Assembly (NCBI GenBank): GCA_020650975.1
Contig: JAIPMN010000984.1
Coordinates: 1 to 38,930 of the forward strand
DNA length: 38,930 nt
Source of the DNA: Apostichopus californicus
Lineage: Eukaryota; Echinodermata; Holothuroidea; Aspidochirotida; Stichopodidae
Direction: 5' to 3'
The translations under genes and the position numbers were made by a program. Shown piece by piece: positions 1 through 13,538 of the stretch. How positions within the stretch are numbered: the stretch's first letter is position 1; every line of letters starts with the position of its first letter. The notes beneath the pieces are model-generated. The model worked only from the letters and a program-made list of their open reading frames with translations. It was not told where the DNA came from and searched no databases.

Positions 1-3000
1 TATAAGAGATATTTTGTTATTCTATCCTTTATAACCAGTTTAGTGTATCTTTCACTTCAAATTAGTTCTCTGGTTTCTCCTTTATATATTACAGTACCAA
101 ATATTCTGTTTGTTGACACTATGCCTAGTTTCCTTCCTGCTATTAAACATCCAATGAATGACTTGTATCTAATAATTGGCTGTTTACTTCATAAATATCA
201 AAGTCATGTCTTTTTGTACATTTATAGTATGACAATTTTAATATGCTTTTTATGTCTTGAAAATTACTGGGTATGGTCTTTACAAGGTCCAGTCTATTAT
301 ATGATTCATACCACACTAGGTAAATTTATAAAAAATTCAGTTACACTGTGCGATATCGAAAGTTGAAGCACCAGGTTTCAAAATATGTGTTGTTTTCAAC
401 CTGTGAAGGAACATCTTACATTGTACAGTATTTCTAGCCATGTACAGTAGTTGTAAATGTAGCGAAAAATACCAAACTTTGATCAATAGGTGACTGCATT
501 AGACTCTAAGTTAAGACACCAATCTTGTTTTCTTTACTTTTACATAGCTGTAACTGTGTGGATGTGACTGTGTGAGAATAATCTAACACTCTGGATAAAA
601 GTTTTCACTTTTGAGAAACTTCCTCTTTTATCTAATTCTAACAATGTAGTGGAATGGTTTGTCTGTGATACAAACAAACTAGAAGGATAACTTCTTAGGT
701 AGAAAGCGAAGAAGTAACACAAAGTCTCTAAGAAAACAACACTTCAAGGTCAGTTACAGACTTCAAATGTTCTAAAATGCAATTCATATTTTCGAAGGAC
801 TGACTGTAAACACATCGAGGTGTTTAATTACACCCTTTGGTGCGGCCTTACTGGTGATATGATTATGACATAGCTGTGACTTTGATGAATTTAATTTATA
901 ATAACTTTCATAAAAATCAATTCATGAACGTTAAAGGGAGACCTGAACAGAGTGGTGACGAGAACAAACCGGTATCAAATGTACTTTAAAGTGACATTCA
1001 GGAGTTGCTTTCAGATGACAAGACAAAAGATGTTTTCTTCATCTGACCCTTAAAATCTAGCTATATCATAAGATCAGTGAAATTGAATGAAAGTTTTTAT
1101 GTTGCCAGCCCTACAGTATAGGGCAGGCTGTCATGTTTTGCTTTTGCGTATTTGTAATTTTCATCACAGGGATGAAGAAGAAGACGCAGTCAGTGCTGTG
1201 AATATACCACTTAACAAGATTATGAATAAATCCTGAAAGCTGCTTTAAGGGAGGTTTCCATGCAATCTACAGACCTATAACCAAATATCTTGAAAGCTGA
1301 CAAAGAGGCATGAATTGTTTTATTTTATTCTCGACTATCACATGTCCAAAACTAAAAATGTTGCCTGAAGTCATCCTTTTAAGAAAATAATATTTTATTC
1401 ATACAGTTGATGCAAATCTCAATCACGATATTGCTCTATTTTAAATGGAGAGGGACGATTTTTGCAGTTCCGAGAGTCGCTTGCGGGGTTAGTTTCGATT
1501 GCAATATATGTACAAAAGTTTATCCTTCTCAAAACTCTAAATCTTAGTATCATCATGATATGGAATCTTTGAGCAGTCATCCATGTTATGATAACGAGAA
1601 GATGACAAAGTTAACGGTAATATAAATTTCCTTTTGTTAAACTAGACATTTATCTTAGACATATTAGATCTAAGTGTTCAACATAGAAGTTCAAGGCCAT
1701 CACCACTGGCCGAAATGTGTACCTGGCGGGGCTTGTATCTGACTCTTCTGATTATTCCCAGCTAAACAGTACATTGAGGGGTGTTTTAGTAGAGAACCAT
1801 AGGCTCAGTAACTTAGGTGTAAAATGTTGCAACGGGAAAACAAAAATGTCTGTTTAAATTTGAGCATGAGATCTGACAGCCTGCACACAAACTGCCCATA
1901 CTAAAAGCAGCATTTTTGCGTCCTTTTCTACGGTTTTTCTCAACCTCACTGATTCCACGTTGCCATAACGACATGCATAACTAGCTTATCTATTCAAATC
2001 TTACTTCAAATGGTCGAAAAATTTACAACTTTCAACTTTGTTTTTCTCAAAGATATTTTCCGTTGGGATCCAAAATAAACCTCGCCCATAATATGAATAT
2101 TTAAAAGCTACGAACGTCATTGGCCAATACGTAATACAACATCATGCTTGATTTGTGTAGATTGTCTATGGCAGTTGTACAAGAGTCCAGCTCGCTGGTT
2201 GTACCAAGCTACCAACTCGACGTTTGAATCTATTTTTAGCAACGGCTCATAACTAAACCTGCATCTCTGATTGGTTGAATTCAAACTACTTGGGTTGGGG
2301 GTACTGTATGCGATTAATATTAAATGTGTAATTTGTCAGAGGACACTTTTCTCATTATCTGCAAATGTCCTTAATTACTTGCCAATTAACGCTTTTGGCA
2401 GGGAAAAAACTCGGCTAATATCTTAGTTTGCTGTTTTGTGATTTCAGTAAAAAACTTGATGAACTTGTCTAAAAAGTGGAAAACGGCGACAAAACGCAAA
2501 ATTCTGCTTCAATGTACACCTTTCCTTGATGAATGCATTCTACTTTTAAAGATATTGATAAAATTTGATTCAGACATGCATTGCCTAATGCAACAGCCTC
2601 CAGCCCTCCATTAATCATACATAGCAAGGTAGTACATGTTCACTCCTCGCTGCACACTAGAGTACTAGTAGAAAACATTCATGAAATTATTTCATTTTAT
2701 AAAACTGGGATACTTTCACAAGATATTTTGCCTGCCAATTTCCCCAATTTGAGTTCCATACAAACATTGAGCTGTTATCATGGAATGACCTTTTACTGTA
2801 TGGGACATTAGGCCACCTAAACATTGGCAGAGAATTTTTGTCAAATTTATGTTCCATGTGTTGATCTGCTCCCTTGGATGGCCTTTACACTAACAACCAA
2901 TTGCAGCCAGACTATTACCACAGTGTGTTTTCTTAGGCCTCGATATTTGAAGGTCAAACTGTGTATGCTGTTCTAATGTTATTGAAGTGGGCGGCAATAC

Positions 3001-6000
3001 CATATGATACTCAAAGATTTTTGTCGCAACGATTTTTGTCGCACCAATTTTTGGGACACAGGTTCTCTCGGTCCTGTTGTTTAAATTTATGTCCAGACGA
3101 ATGAGATCTGGATCCTGCAGTCTAAACCCTGACTTTATAGGCTTTACTAAATAGCTGTGTTGCTTCACAGAGCAGCTGTGGACATGAATTATTGAAATGA
3201 AAGAATTCGAAGAAACTTTGTGAACTCATTAACATGAAGGCATACTGTACTTTTGAGAGCTTACTAAATCAGCCTAATCCATCAATACCACATTATGTGA
3301 GTATGCACCTAGTTAAATTGCAGGGTAACTTTATGGATTGCATTTACATATATACAGGACCAATCGAGGGGGTAACAGTAATAACATGATGGCTCTCCCT
3401 CTATAGTCTATGTCAGTTGATGCTACAACAGATGTTAGAAAGGCGGAAACTCCATCACATTACTTTCAAGCCTGAACAAAGAATTTTTTTTTTTTGGAGG
3501 GCGAAGAATGAGGGAGGTATAGAGAGGAGAAGATGGATTATCAGCAAGTAATTTTTACTGAAATGACAACTCCACAGAAAAGGGTGATGATTCACTAACA
3601 TTTGTAAAAGCTCACCAAGCTAGTTTGATGTATGATGGGTTTGCACTTATGGGTCTACCATATGCCATCACTTCCACTGCTGAAACTGCTGAATTTGGGT
3701 ATATATACTATATTATTCACATCATCAGTCAGCTTTGCCATTCCTTCCCTGTCTGAATATAATTAACTTATTCAAGGAGCAGCACACCCATCCATCCCCA
3801 AAAAGCAGAATGTTGAACATAATTATGCAGACATTCAATTCTATACACCAACAAATGTGTAATGAGCAATGTCATAAAGTTATCATATACAGTATACATT
3901 TAGTATACAGTATTTACAGGTCGGTGGTGCAAAGGGTATTGTAATTACGACATCTGAGAAGATTTCACTGTAACTAACACTGATCTTGATATTGAAAAAT
4001 AAAATAGGAATAAGGAATTTACATAGATAGTAAGACATGTATGAGGTATTACTTGCTGTGATCAGAGACAGTAATTGCAAACAGTCCTGAACCAATTGGA
4101 TAAGAATACACATGTCTTAGAAAAAACAAAAACAAGGGCAGGTATTTTAGAATGGCAGATGCAGGAGTGACCCAGCATTAGGTCAGTGTGGATGCAGTGC
4201 CTAAGACTTTACCAATTTCAGTACGACGACGAAGGCAAGTAAATGTGTTAGGTCATGAGAGATTCCCTAAGAGAAAACTCAACCAAAGTCTTCCCCCCCC
4301 CCCATGGCAATATTCTCACCTATTTAGACTGGGAAACTATCTCTATTCTCAAACAAACAACCTAGCTGTGAGAACAATTCCCCCTCCATTTTTCAAGTCC
4401 ACCAAATTTCCCAGGAGGATAAACTGAGTAATAGCCGGACTTGATTGCTGCAGTAAAATCATCTCCCTGATCTTTTCACCTATCTGCTTCATATACAGTA
4501 CAGGGAAAAGCTGATGAAAGCACTGATTTGCAGGATTTTCAATGGAAAATGTCCTTGACTTGTCAAGGTATGAAGTTGACATTCTAATTGAGTTTAAGTA
4601 GACAAAGTCATAAGCATTATCATCCGGTGACTTTTAAAACCAGGCTACCAGTGAAAAAGGCTTTCAAAACTCTGCAAATTACAAAATCTCAATTTGAAGC
4701 CTGGAAAGCTGCATATTAAACAAAGTGACTGTGCATTATATAAGGAATTTAGACATTGAATGCAGATTGTATGCAGTAAAATTAAAGGATGACAGTCACA
4801 AAGGCCTGCTCAACCTGGAAGGAAGAGGTAGTAGGTGTTGACCCTAATGTAGGTCAGTGGGGGAGGGGGGGGGGTGGGGTGCAGTGCTAAAATGTTACCA
4901 ACTGTAGCAGGCTAGGTAGATTAAGTGCATAAATAGAATGGAGACAGGTAAGAGAGGAGTTAAGAAAATCCTAAAGTCAAATATGTTACAGATCCATCAA
5001 AGACAACTTCCATTGAGTGTGCAGTCTACACTTCAATATCACCCTTTTATTTCTTCAAGAAGTACCATTTTTAAATCTCTACCAAAATCAGAGTGCAGTT
5101 TAGGTAGATAGTAAAGTGCAGATGTTGACCGAGAGACAGGTAAGAGAGGGGCAAAGAAAATCATCATCTTTCAACGTTCAGTATCTTTTTTTTTCAGATT
5201 TCAAGACCACCTTTGGAGCTGCTTGTTGCTTTGGTAGTAACTTACTGTCACTGGGCCGTACCATTTTAACACACAAAAGAACACCCCTCATTCATAATAA
5301 TAACAGTTTGGCTTTTCCTGATAACAAACAATTTTAAATTATTGACGGAGAAATTTTTGTCACCCCACACGCAGCAAACCTTTCGTAGATGTACGTATCA
5401 GTTGGGACAATGTTTTCTATACTGTACTGTCCCACTTCAGAGCACTTGTAGTGTCAGTATGTGCAGTATGAATATCATGTTTCTATCGGGTAAAGGTTAG
5501 GAACTGTTTGTACATGATATGGGAGGACAGTTTTAATCGAGAGGTATTAGCATAACGAATTGTCCCAATTGCTAGGACTACAGTAACAGATAATGTTTCC
5601 CATTAACCTTCCTTTAAAGGAACATCCTAAAACTGTTAAGCGCCAGGCTTTGCCGAAAACAACTCAAGATGCATCATCCTTTAATACTTAAAAATGTTAA
5701 CCAATTCGTTGAAAATAAGGTGATGGTAAAGTACTATACAACAGAAATGGGGAAGAGAATTAAGAGAGCATAGAGTTGAAATACTACTTTCAGGCACATT
5801 TGATGAAGTCTGTATTAGTTTTCTCATATCTCTTTATGCACTTGTTTATGGTTTCCAAAACCCTGTCAAAGGTTCTCTTACTGTAGTTCTAATCATATCA
5901 ACTACAGGGTACTGAAGAGAGTAATCCAAGACATTTAAGATATATCAGATAACAAATAATATCATCCAATTGATGCATTACCAAACTTGTCATCAAGCGA

Positions 6001-6308
6001 TAATATTTATGGACTGAGGACTCCATCATTGGATACTCTGTGTTTTTAAGTTGGAACGAAGGATACTGTTAACACTTACGACAGTTTACAAGACTCTTGC
6101 TTGGTACACTTTAGGCTTTGATTTTTCTGATCAAATTTGTGTTCAAATAGCGATGTAGGTTTAATAGACATTCAACGACATCTTCAAACCAGCATAAATG
6201 TACAAACGAAGACGTTCAAAATGTAAATTGTTTTTGCGTGTAATAAAGTGAACGTATGTCAAACATTATTAATGTTATCATTCTTCATATTGAGAGCATT
6301 CAGTATTT
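1..6308. other. no recognisable gene; AT-rich intron or intergenic DNA
   Basis: I see no open frame with protein-like composition, no convincing exon flanked by splice signals, and no RNA gene. The longest open frame (43-366, plus, 107 codons) is AT-rich and resembles nothing I know. Weakly similar blocks recur around 4160-4220, 4845-4980 and 5100-5165, sharing words such as ACAGGTAAGAGAGG and AGGTCAGTG followed by TGCAGTG; these look like a decayed dispersed repeat. Poly-G tracts occur at about 4861-4880. If the minus-strand gene starting at 8385 extends leftward, this stretch would be its intronic sequence. Confidence 0.5.
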
Positions 6309-6593
6309 TCAGATTTTAACCTGCGCTGACTGCAAGTACCATTTGACTCCATGATACAAAACAATAGTGATCTTGTACTCATTATGGGCAAGACACACGC
6401 TAAGTATAGCCCTGTTCACCTTTGAGACTGCAAGAAACATCAAGATCCTGTTTTTCCCCGGAGAGGTAATAAAGCTGAACCTGGACACATCCACATTCTC
6501 CAATGTGTTCAAGGATATGAGAACAATATATGCAATCACGAAAAAGGTCATGATGACTGCTTTCAATTCACTGTGGAGATTATCGTTCTGCAC
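6309..6593 (-). pseudogene. possible decayed seven-transmembrane receptor fragment
   Basis: A minus-strand frame of 94 codons has two hydrophobic stretches. The first (about residues 13-30, AVIMTFFVIAYIVLISLN) follows a charged run, as transmembrane helix 6 does in rhodopsin-class receptors. The second (about residues 51-70, ILMFLAVSKVNRAILSVCL) is followed by a polar HNEYK run, reminiscent of helix 7 and its NPxxY region, but with NR where NP is expected. No other receptor helices are visible nearby and the opposite strand is open over the same stretch, so chance is a real alternative. A dead receptor copy is the most I would claim. Confidence 0.2.
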
Positions 6594-6718
6594 GTTTGTA
6601 TATTACATCTGCACATGGCAGTTTTTGCGGAAGTGACAAGGTACAGTAAAGTAACCAGAGATCTTGGGTCACTCGTTCCCCCTAGCATCCACACTACAAT
6701 CTCGATAGCCCTTGATGG

Positions 6719-7110
6719 GTCAGGATCTACCTGAAGATCTTGATCTTGGGTACACACGCGTCCATGATATGATATCGATTGCCCTTACAGGGTCAGATAC
6801 TCCTTGTGTCCTCAAATGAGAAAAAGGCTTATGGCATTTTGTCTTCATTCTCTATCCTTGACATTCAGTTTCACAAGCTACGGTAGTACTGATAGTAGAC
6901 ACTTTTTTTTGTCAGGATCCACCTAAAGATCTTGATCCTGGGTACACACACGTCCACGATATGACATCGATTGCCCTTGCGGGGTCGGATCCTCCTTGCG
7001 TTCTCAAATGAGAACTTTTTGGCATTTTGGGCATTTTGTCATCATTCCCCCCTACTTGACATTCCGTTTCACAAGCTACGGTAGTGCTGATAGTAGACAC
7101 TTCCTTTTGT
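6719..7110. repeat. tandem duplication, about 192-bp unit, two copies plus a partial one
   Basis: Copy 1 runs 6719-6910 and copy 2 runs 6911-7110. Both begin GTCAGGATC, carry GATCTTGATC, GGGTACACAC, ATCGATTGCCCTT and TTCACAAGCTACGGTAGT, and end in TAGTAGACACTT followed by a T-rich run. A partial, more diverged copy precedes them (about 6660-6718). Minus-strand open frames here (6563-6757 and 6912-7100) are translations of this repeat, not genes. No terminal repeats or coding capacity are seen, so the element class is unknown. Confidence 0.85.
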
Positions 7111-8278
7111 AGTCGATTAATCGCAAAGCTCTTCTCGCGATTACTGCAACTACTCGGTTACAGTTATACGCCATCACGGTCATTTTAACATTGCAGAAAT
7201 ACAGTCAAAACAAATCTTCCTGCATGGTGCACTGTCTTTATTTACTTATTCTTTCGTGTCTTAACGTGTGGTGTCTAAATCATGTCAAAACTTCTATTAA
7301 ACAAAAACTGTGAACAACTTTCAATCTACAACTTTTCCTAGAAGCCTTCATAGTGAATCAAAAACTTTCGAATGAATCTACGAGGCTACTACAACTACTA
7401 GCACTAATAAAAGCAAATATGTTAAACAATGAATAGACGTAACACCTTGTAGCGGTGTGATGATTAGTATGCAAGAGTTCTAAGCTAGGCTATAGCCTAG
7501 CACGATAGCAGGCACATATTTTGCACATTGAAATTAAACTACACATCAATCGACACACTTGATCAGATGTCCTATAAATGTGAACTAGACCAGTAATAAA
7601 GTAATTGTAAACATGTTTGAAGAAATGACAAATACTTTGGCAATCGTAAAAGATTAATAATCACGAATTTGCGCAATGATTAAACATTGCTAGAACTGAA
7701 TGTTGCGCTGCAGAACAATCGTATTACTGACAAGTATACGCATGAATCTAACCTGAGCATATCCTCGCTGATTTTTAACACAGCACTGTAGTGTAGCATT
7801 GTGAGAACCTGCACCTTTGCGATATTTGATGACAAACTGCTTTAGTATTGTTTTCGATAGCTTAGGCTATTTTTCAAACTTCCAGAGTGCAATCGGGACT
7901 ACTGGCGATTAATCGATTACGACTATCAGCACTAAGCTACAGCGTTTCAAAAACATGCCCAAACATACGTTCACACACTCATATATGCCAACTGCATAAC
8001 GTACTTGTTTGCCTCAGTAACAGACACTATTATAAAACTTCAGCTCTGATTCAGCAGCAAATTTTTATAGAACGGAGAAAGGTAAGCGAGGGTTAAAGTA
8101 AGTTTTCGATGTCTTCATTTTATGTGTAACCTTGTTTGTGTCACCTTTTTCTCATGCTTTCCCTCCATTTATACAAATTTTTGCCTATGCATCGAGCTCT
8201 GCCCGAGTCTCAGCTAACCTAGATCATAGATGTGTCAGGGGTAGTAGTAGTTATACATAAAGTTGTAATTTTCCATAC
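7111..8278. other. no gene seen; probable intron of the minus-strand gene starting at 8385
   Basis: The stretch is AT-rich without open frames of note; the 69-codon plus-strand frame at 7887-8096 is not protein-like. It lies directly downstream, in minus-strand sense, of the splice donor at 8278, so it is best read as intron. I could not find a following exon that continues the frame. Confidence 0.35.
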
Positions 8279-8385
8279 CTGGTGCCTGATTTCTTGCTGT
8301 CACCTGAGACGCCGTTGCTGGCAGGTCCATCCTTGTCCTCATTCTCCTCCGATTTGTAATTCTCTCCTTTGTCAGATTCACTCAT
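8279..8385 (-). CDS. start exon of an unidentified protein, N-terminal 35 codons
   Basis: On the minus strand an ATG at 8385-8383, in the context CAAAATGAG, opens a frame of 35 codons plus two bases. It ends at a splice donor (CACCAG then GTATGG, intron from 8278 down). The peptide starts MSESDKGENYKSEENEDKDG and continues with a Ser/Gly/Lys-rich tail ending KKSGT. It is very hydrophilic and rich in Asp/Glu, Lys and Ser, with no hydrophobic segment or signal peptide, as in the disordered N-termini of many nuclear or cytosolic proteins. I do not recognise the protein and name no function. The remaining exons should lie to the left, in or beyond this window. Base composition is clearly less AT-rich than the flanks, which supports coding. 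Confidence 0.55.
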
Positions 8386-8522
8386 TTTGAGGCAGTGCTT
8401 CTCTTACGTCAACGACAGTGATTACGATATTTCAAGGTTAGCGTATTATCTAGTTTATAGCATAGGACAGACTATACTGCGAAGATGGCAGAACTGAATT
8501 CTTCATATGCACAACATCTGAC
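8386..8522 (-). other. 5' untranslated part of the same exon, with upstream splice acceptor
   Basis: Reading the minus strand, a pyrimidine-rich tract (TTTTCTCACTTTCAG) ends at 8523 and gives a strong splice acceptor. The exon would begin at 8522, with 137 untranslated bases before the ATG at 8385. One short upstream open frame (18 codons) lies within it. This makes the coding start part of exon 2 and implies a noncoding first exon further right. Confidence 0.4.
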
Positions 8523-8524
8523 CT

Positions 8525-11500
8525 GAAAGTGAGAAAATTATTCTTATTTATTAAAACAATTTAATCCGAGTAAAATATGGCAAAATGGTATCATCACTAT
8601 GGTCTTAAATATAGATACAGCTTAAATAATTTATTTGATTTATCATGTTATGTAATGTATCAGACAAGTTTTTTTAACTGCTCAAACAGAATTTAACTTA
8701 TGACATCTTCATTGTTAATTAAAATCAGCCTTTAAGAAAGTTATTGTACAGTGCAAAGCAGTACGAATTACTCGAATGGCTCATCATTGCTGCGGAAATA
8801 AATGTTGACGCACCATGGTCCATGGATATTGTTTTTATAATTCATATGAACTAATCTTCTTATTACTCTCCAAACTATACCTTCCAATCAACTATCTCAA
8901 TTGATTTCTTCCTTAATCCATATACATTGATCTGATAAACAGCTCACTTTAATCCCAAGAACAGATCGGACAGATCCATTAATCAAACTCTCCAAATCAT
9001 GGTTCTCTCGAAAACTCAGCCGCATCATAATTCAATGTCTAAGCCAGAGCTATTATACACTGGTTGAACATCAACCATGCAAAAAACTGCTGGCCTGGAT
9101 AGCCTTGCTTATTTCTACTCTATATTCAATACTTTTCGTGTGTTTTTCTATAATGTTCAGCCCCCTGATGCAAGATAAATTAAATTGCAAATTGAGTTGT
9201 AACCTACCGCAGCCAATCAAAATAAGTTTTCCATCTAATAAAACCGACATAGAATAGATTGAGAGGTTACAGTAGTTCAACCTAAGATAAGATCTCATAT
9301 TCGTTTCTACTAACCCAATTTTTTTTTTCATATTTGAAACTGAATCTATTTAGCTAAGCACAATGAACAGGATCAACTATGTTTATTTAGAATTGAATTT
9401 CACCTTTTTCCAGGAAAAAGGTTACATGAAAGATTGATATAATCTTTCGATTATTTATATTACAACATCCTCACATGAAACATGGAATAAATCATCATAA
9501 TTTGTAAAGCAGATTTGTAAAGCAGAAAAGACAAATGCAACTCTGTTTTGGAGATGATCATTGTCACTTTGTTTCTATGGCAACATTAATGATTCCTTCA
9601 AAGTGTACACAAAGCGATGTTGCAACTGTTGTAAATGTCACCTGTACAAACAATAAATCATATATCATCTCATATAATCTTAAGCTGGGTCCAGGCGAAT
9701 TCATTTCATGATCCAGAAACAGATTACATATATTTAAACATTGACTATGATTTAATCTATTTTACTATTTACATACTTCTGAGATTGTTTTGGACTATAT
9801 GCGTTTTAGTTTTTAGTATCGTTTAGTACGGGTGTGTTTTTTATTATTTTTTTTATTTTTTTTTTATATTGTTGCTTTTGGCTTTTACATTTTACATTTT
9901 TGGCCTAATTGGTTCTGTATATTTAATATTTTGGTATTTGTTACTATTCGTTTTTAGGTGTTACATTTGTAAAGCGCTTTGAGCAGCTTTGCTGATTATG
10001 CGCTATATAAATATTACTTATTATTATTATTACATTGAAGAAGTTTTTTCTCTCTGCATGGCTATCATTGAAGCTCGACTAATAAAGCAACAGAATCACT
10101 GAAGGAACATACTAATGAAACCTTTTGAGTCATACAACTTGCAGAGCAATCATACCTGGGATGTGAATAATAAACCCCTTTCTGTACCTCAATAATATGT
10201 TTATCAAGTACAGTATGCCAACACCTGTCCAGTACCGTGGCCATTTCAAAGCAGGTATTTAGTCAAGCTCAATTCTAACAATTTTTTAAAAACTTTCCAA
10301 AGATTGGTCAACTGCTTATTGCTTTTAAAGCTAAGACACTCTTCTCTATTTTTTCACCCACTTACTGAATGTTGTGCAGAGAGTCATTTATGAAAATTAA
10401 GTTCTGATTCTTAAAACATTTCTTGCATAGAACTAAACACATGCAAAGCAAACGGAAAAGTTTCGAGGCTTGTGAAACCTTTATTCATTATTTGAAATGC
10501 AACAGGACTAGGGTGAGCTATAATAAACGGGATGGTTACGAGATATGATAATTTAGAATTGAATGCTGTCAAATTCAAGTTAGAATTGAAAGGTCAATGG
10601 AGACATTAGAAAGCTGCTTTAAACTTAACTAGTAATTGCATAATCAACAACAGATTATTCATTGTAAGGTTCCAAAGTTGTTACCAATGCAAGGTCAATA
10701 ACATCATCAAACAGCCAATCATAATGCATTTACCAGTCTTATAAATATTAACGACATCTCTAAATATGCAGTAGTCAGCAAAAGAAAGTCTAATGAAGCT
10801 TTGCAAACTTAAAATAATAATTATGTCTAGTTTACATGCAAAGTTGCTGTAATTTTGTTTGGTTTAATGCATGTGATGGGATATATCAAATTATTTGAGG
10901 ACAGTAGTAAAACAATTTAATATTGAAATGATAACATATAACAAAATGATAACATCTGAAAAGTATTGACATCAGATGTTAGCAAACTGAGTGACTTGCT
11001 GATGATGACATGTTAGTTAGTCTTGGCCCTAAAGTCAAACATTTAGGATTTTTGCACATGTATGCTGTTCCAAATCCTTATGATAGAAATTTTAACAACC
11101 TGTGCAAGTTTCACTGACAGATTGGCCCCCCATGAGACAGGAAAGAAGATAAAATTGGCAATTCTGGAAGAAAGCTAAGTACAGTAGTTCATAAACACAC
11201 AGTGAAGTCCATGTAGTGTAGCATAGTATTGAAGACCAGTCTGTAACGATGGATTTCACAAGTGTGCTGTCAAGAGTGGACCGTAGACAAAACTAACAGA
11301 TACTTGCTTATGTCAACATCTAATTTGGTTCTTTGTACATTCTTAAGTTACATCAGCAAACAATTCGAGTGACTTAGAACTGGTTGAACCAACTTCAGTT
11401 TGTTGACAGAGCAATTAGATGAATAGCAGTCATTTAAATCGATGTTTAAAAAACTTCAACTCCAACCGAATTGGTCAACTGTAGTACCGTAGTACAAATC

Positions 11501-13460
11501 TTCCATTTGCAAACTATTAATTGTGTCCAGTATGATTTACGTGACCACATACTACATGGCCATATATACAACACAGGGTGGTTCATTTGCTATGCAAATC
11601 AAAGAACACTGTAAGTGAAAATATTTAACACACATTGGACCTATTTAAAGCCTTCAATGCATAGATCTACTGACAAAAACTCTAGACACAATCATTGGAG
11701 TACCTTAGCTTACAGAAAGTAAACAAATCTACCAATTTAGGGCTCATATTTTATACACAACAAAGAGTATGTTGGATTGCAGGCTCCAACACTGTTGTGA
11801 TCCAGCGTTGTAATTAGCTGTTACTGATAATGAAGTCAAATGTCAAAAGTCAAACGATGGATGTTAATGCAGCACAGAATTAATTCTCATCACTGTTGTC
11901 TAGGAAATCAAAATGCATCTAAAAACAACAATATTACATTATCAGGCCATTATTAGTACCTACAGTAGCTCTAAATGGCCATGAAGAAACTCACTGACAA
12001 AGGGAAAATTTCTTCTTTTGCTGATATTTGCAAACCAAAAAGAAGGGGATTGGGGAGGGGGGGGGGGGGTTGGAAGGACTGGTTCTCTAATACTTTGATC
12101 ATTTTTGCAGGAGCTGAGATGCCTGTACATTACCAAACCAGCAATCAGAATTGCAGGTACTAGGACTTGTGTTTAGTTGAGTATTGGTAACTTACAGAAT
12201 GTAGCATAGCCTACTGTATAGGAGCTGATGACTATGAACTTGTAGGGTCTATTTCTCCTGCTGTTTACAAACACTGTAGAAATCATAGAAAGAACAGATA
12301 GCATCTTCATGCCCAAATAACAAAACTTCATTAGCCGTATCCATTAATGTGAGATATAAGAATAGATATATTTCATCACATCAGGGATCATTTGAAGAGA
12401 GCATGATGTGTTAAGCTCAGACAACCTGGGATTTTTGCTAAAATAGTAAAGCTAGTTGTCCAACAACATTTTAAAAGGTATTTAATGAAAGCTATTTCTG
12501 TGTGCTTTTTTTTACAGCAAATAAAACTCACCACAAGGCAGCTTTTCCCTAATGCCATTTTGGTGGACTATTGTGAAGGGTAAGAATATGATTTCCCACT
12601 GTATTACCTGCTAGAATGTAGCGGCTAACTCATTTCAAACTACAAGTTTATATAAGGTTTGTGATGGAAGTAACAACCCCCTCAGCTACAGTATATTAGT
12701 GGCATGGATGACCAGAGACCATATACAAACAAGAAAACGCGAAGACAGAATAACAATACTCTTGATGTTTGTATGTATAGCTTCCCTGGATGATTCTCCA
12801 TCCAGGACACTTCCTCAAGGTACAGCATCCATGACAGAGTCAATGAATACAAAATTTTATTCTCCATGAGCAGGAGAAAATCTGAAGAAAAGTGATAAAA
12901 TGAACCGTATCACCAACTGAATTCATTTACGCTGGTGACCAAGACTAGATATTCACTCAATGCTATCTGCAAATTTTTAATTTCCTGTTTTCATCCGTTA
13001 GACTATCGAAGAAGTAGATGGCTTAAAGGGGTATACCTATCGCATGGTGACTTTGTTTAACATTAGTAAGGTTCTTGATATCAATAACAGTCAACACAGC
13101 TGTGAGGTTTCCATTTTCACAAATGTTTTTTCACTTTTGTATTAAATTGAAGCTCACTTTGCAGTTAAAATTGTCAGTATCCTTGTGTTATTTAGCTGAG
13201 ATAATCTTCTGGATCATAAACATTAACTAACAATGCATACAAATTTTGATTCTTCTTTGGCAATGCACACATCTTTCTTCTTTTTATATTCTTGTTTTTA
13301 TTTAGTTTGTTTTCTTCATTGTTTGTATTTGTGCTATAAAAGACAACAGTCCAAATAACAACACAAATATAAACTGAAGTTGTAAAACAAGCATATAGCT
13401 CTACGAAACCTTTCCAACATGACTGATATTCTTTTTCTCGTCCTTTTCTCATTACCTTGA

Positions 13461-13463
<3 letters not shown>
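8525..13463. other. no gene seen; probable long first intron
   Basis: The stretch is AT-rich and holds one retroposon tail (9968-10032) and a G-run (about 12047-12071). Open frames such as 9071-9331 minus and 9635-9826 plus have low-complexity or AT-driven composition and no flanking splice logic. A half-palindromic word at 9571-9584 (GTTTCTATGGCAAC) resembles an RFX site on one side only. Confidence 0.4.
9968..10032 (+). mobile_element. 3' tail of a LINE/SINE-type retroposon
   Basis: The segment contains AAAGCGCTTTGAGC, then a short spacer, then TTATGCGCTATATAAAT followed by a run of ATT units. The two GCGC words can pair into a terminal hairpin. This hairpin-plus-microsatellite design is common at the 3' ends of metazoan non-LTR retroposons. 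A related tail in the opposite orientation lies at 38446-38510. No reverse transcriptase is visible upstream, so this is a truncated copy. Confidence 0.6.
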
Positions 13464-13494
<31 letters not shown>

Positions 13495-13504
13495 NNNNNN
13501 NNNN

Positions 13505-13534
<30 letters not shown>
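13464..13534. repeat. poly-T tract interrupted by a 10-N assembly gap
   Basis: A run of T from 13464 to 13494 is followed by ten N at 13495-13504 and T again to 13534. The real tract length is unknown. The minus-strand open frame spanning it (poly-lysine) is an artefact. Confidence 0.98.

Positions 13535-13538
<4 letters not shown>

Noticed and set aside
43-366. 107-codon plus-strand open frame at the left edge
   Set aside because: Composition follows the AT-rich background and there is no similarity to any family I know or flanking gene structure.
5241-5330. Minus-strand segment bounded by an acceptor-like and a GTAAGT donor-like site
   Set aside because: Continuing the frame from the start exon at 8385 gives a stop codon after 17 codons, so it does not fit as the next coding exon.
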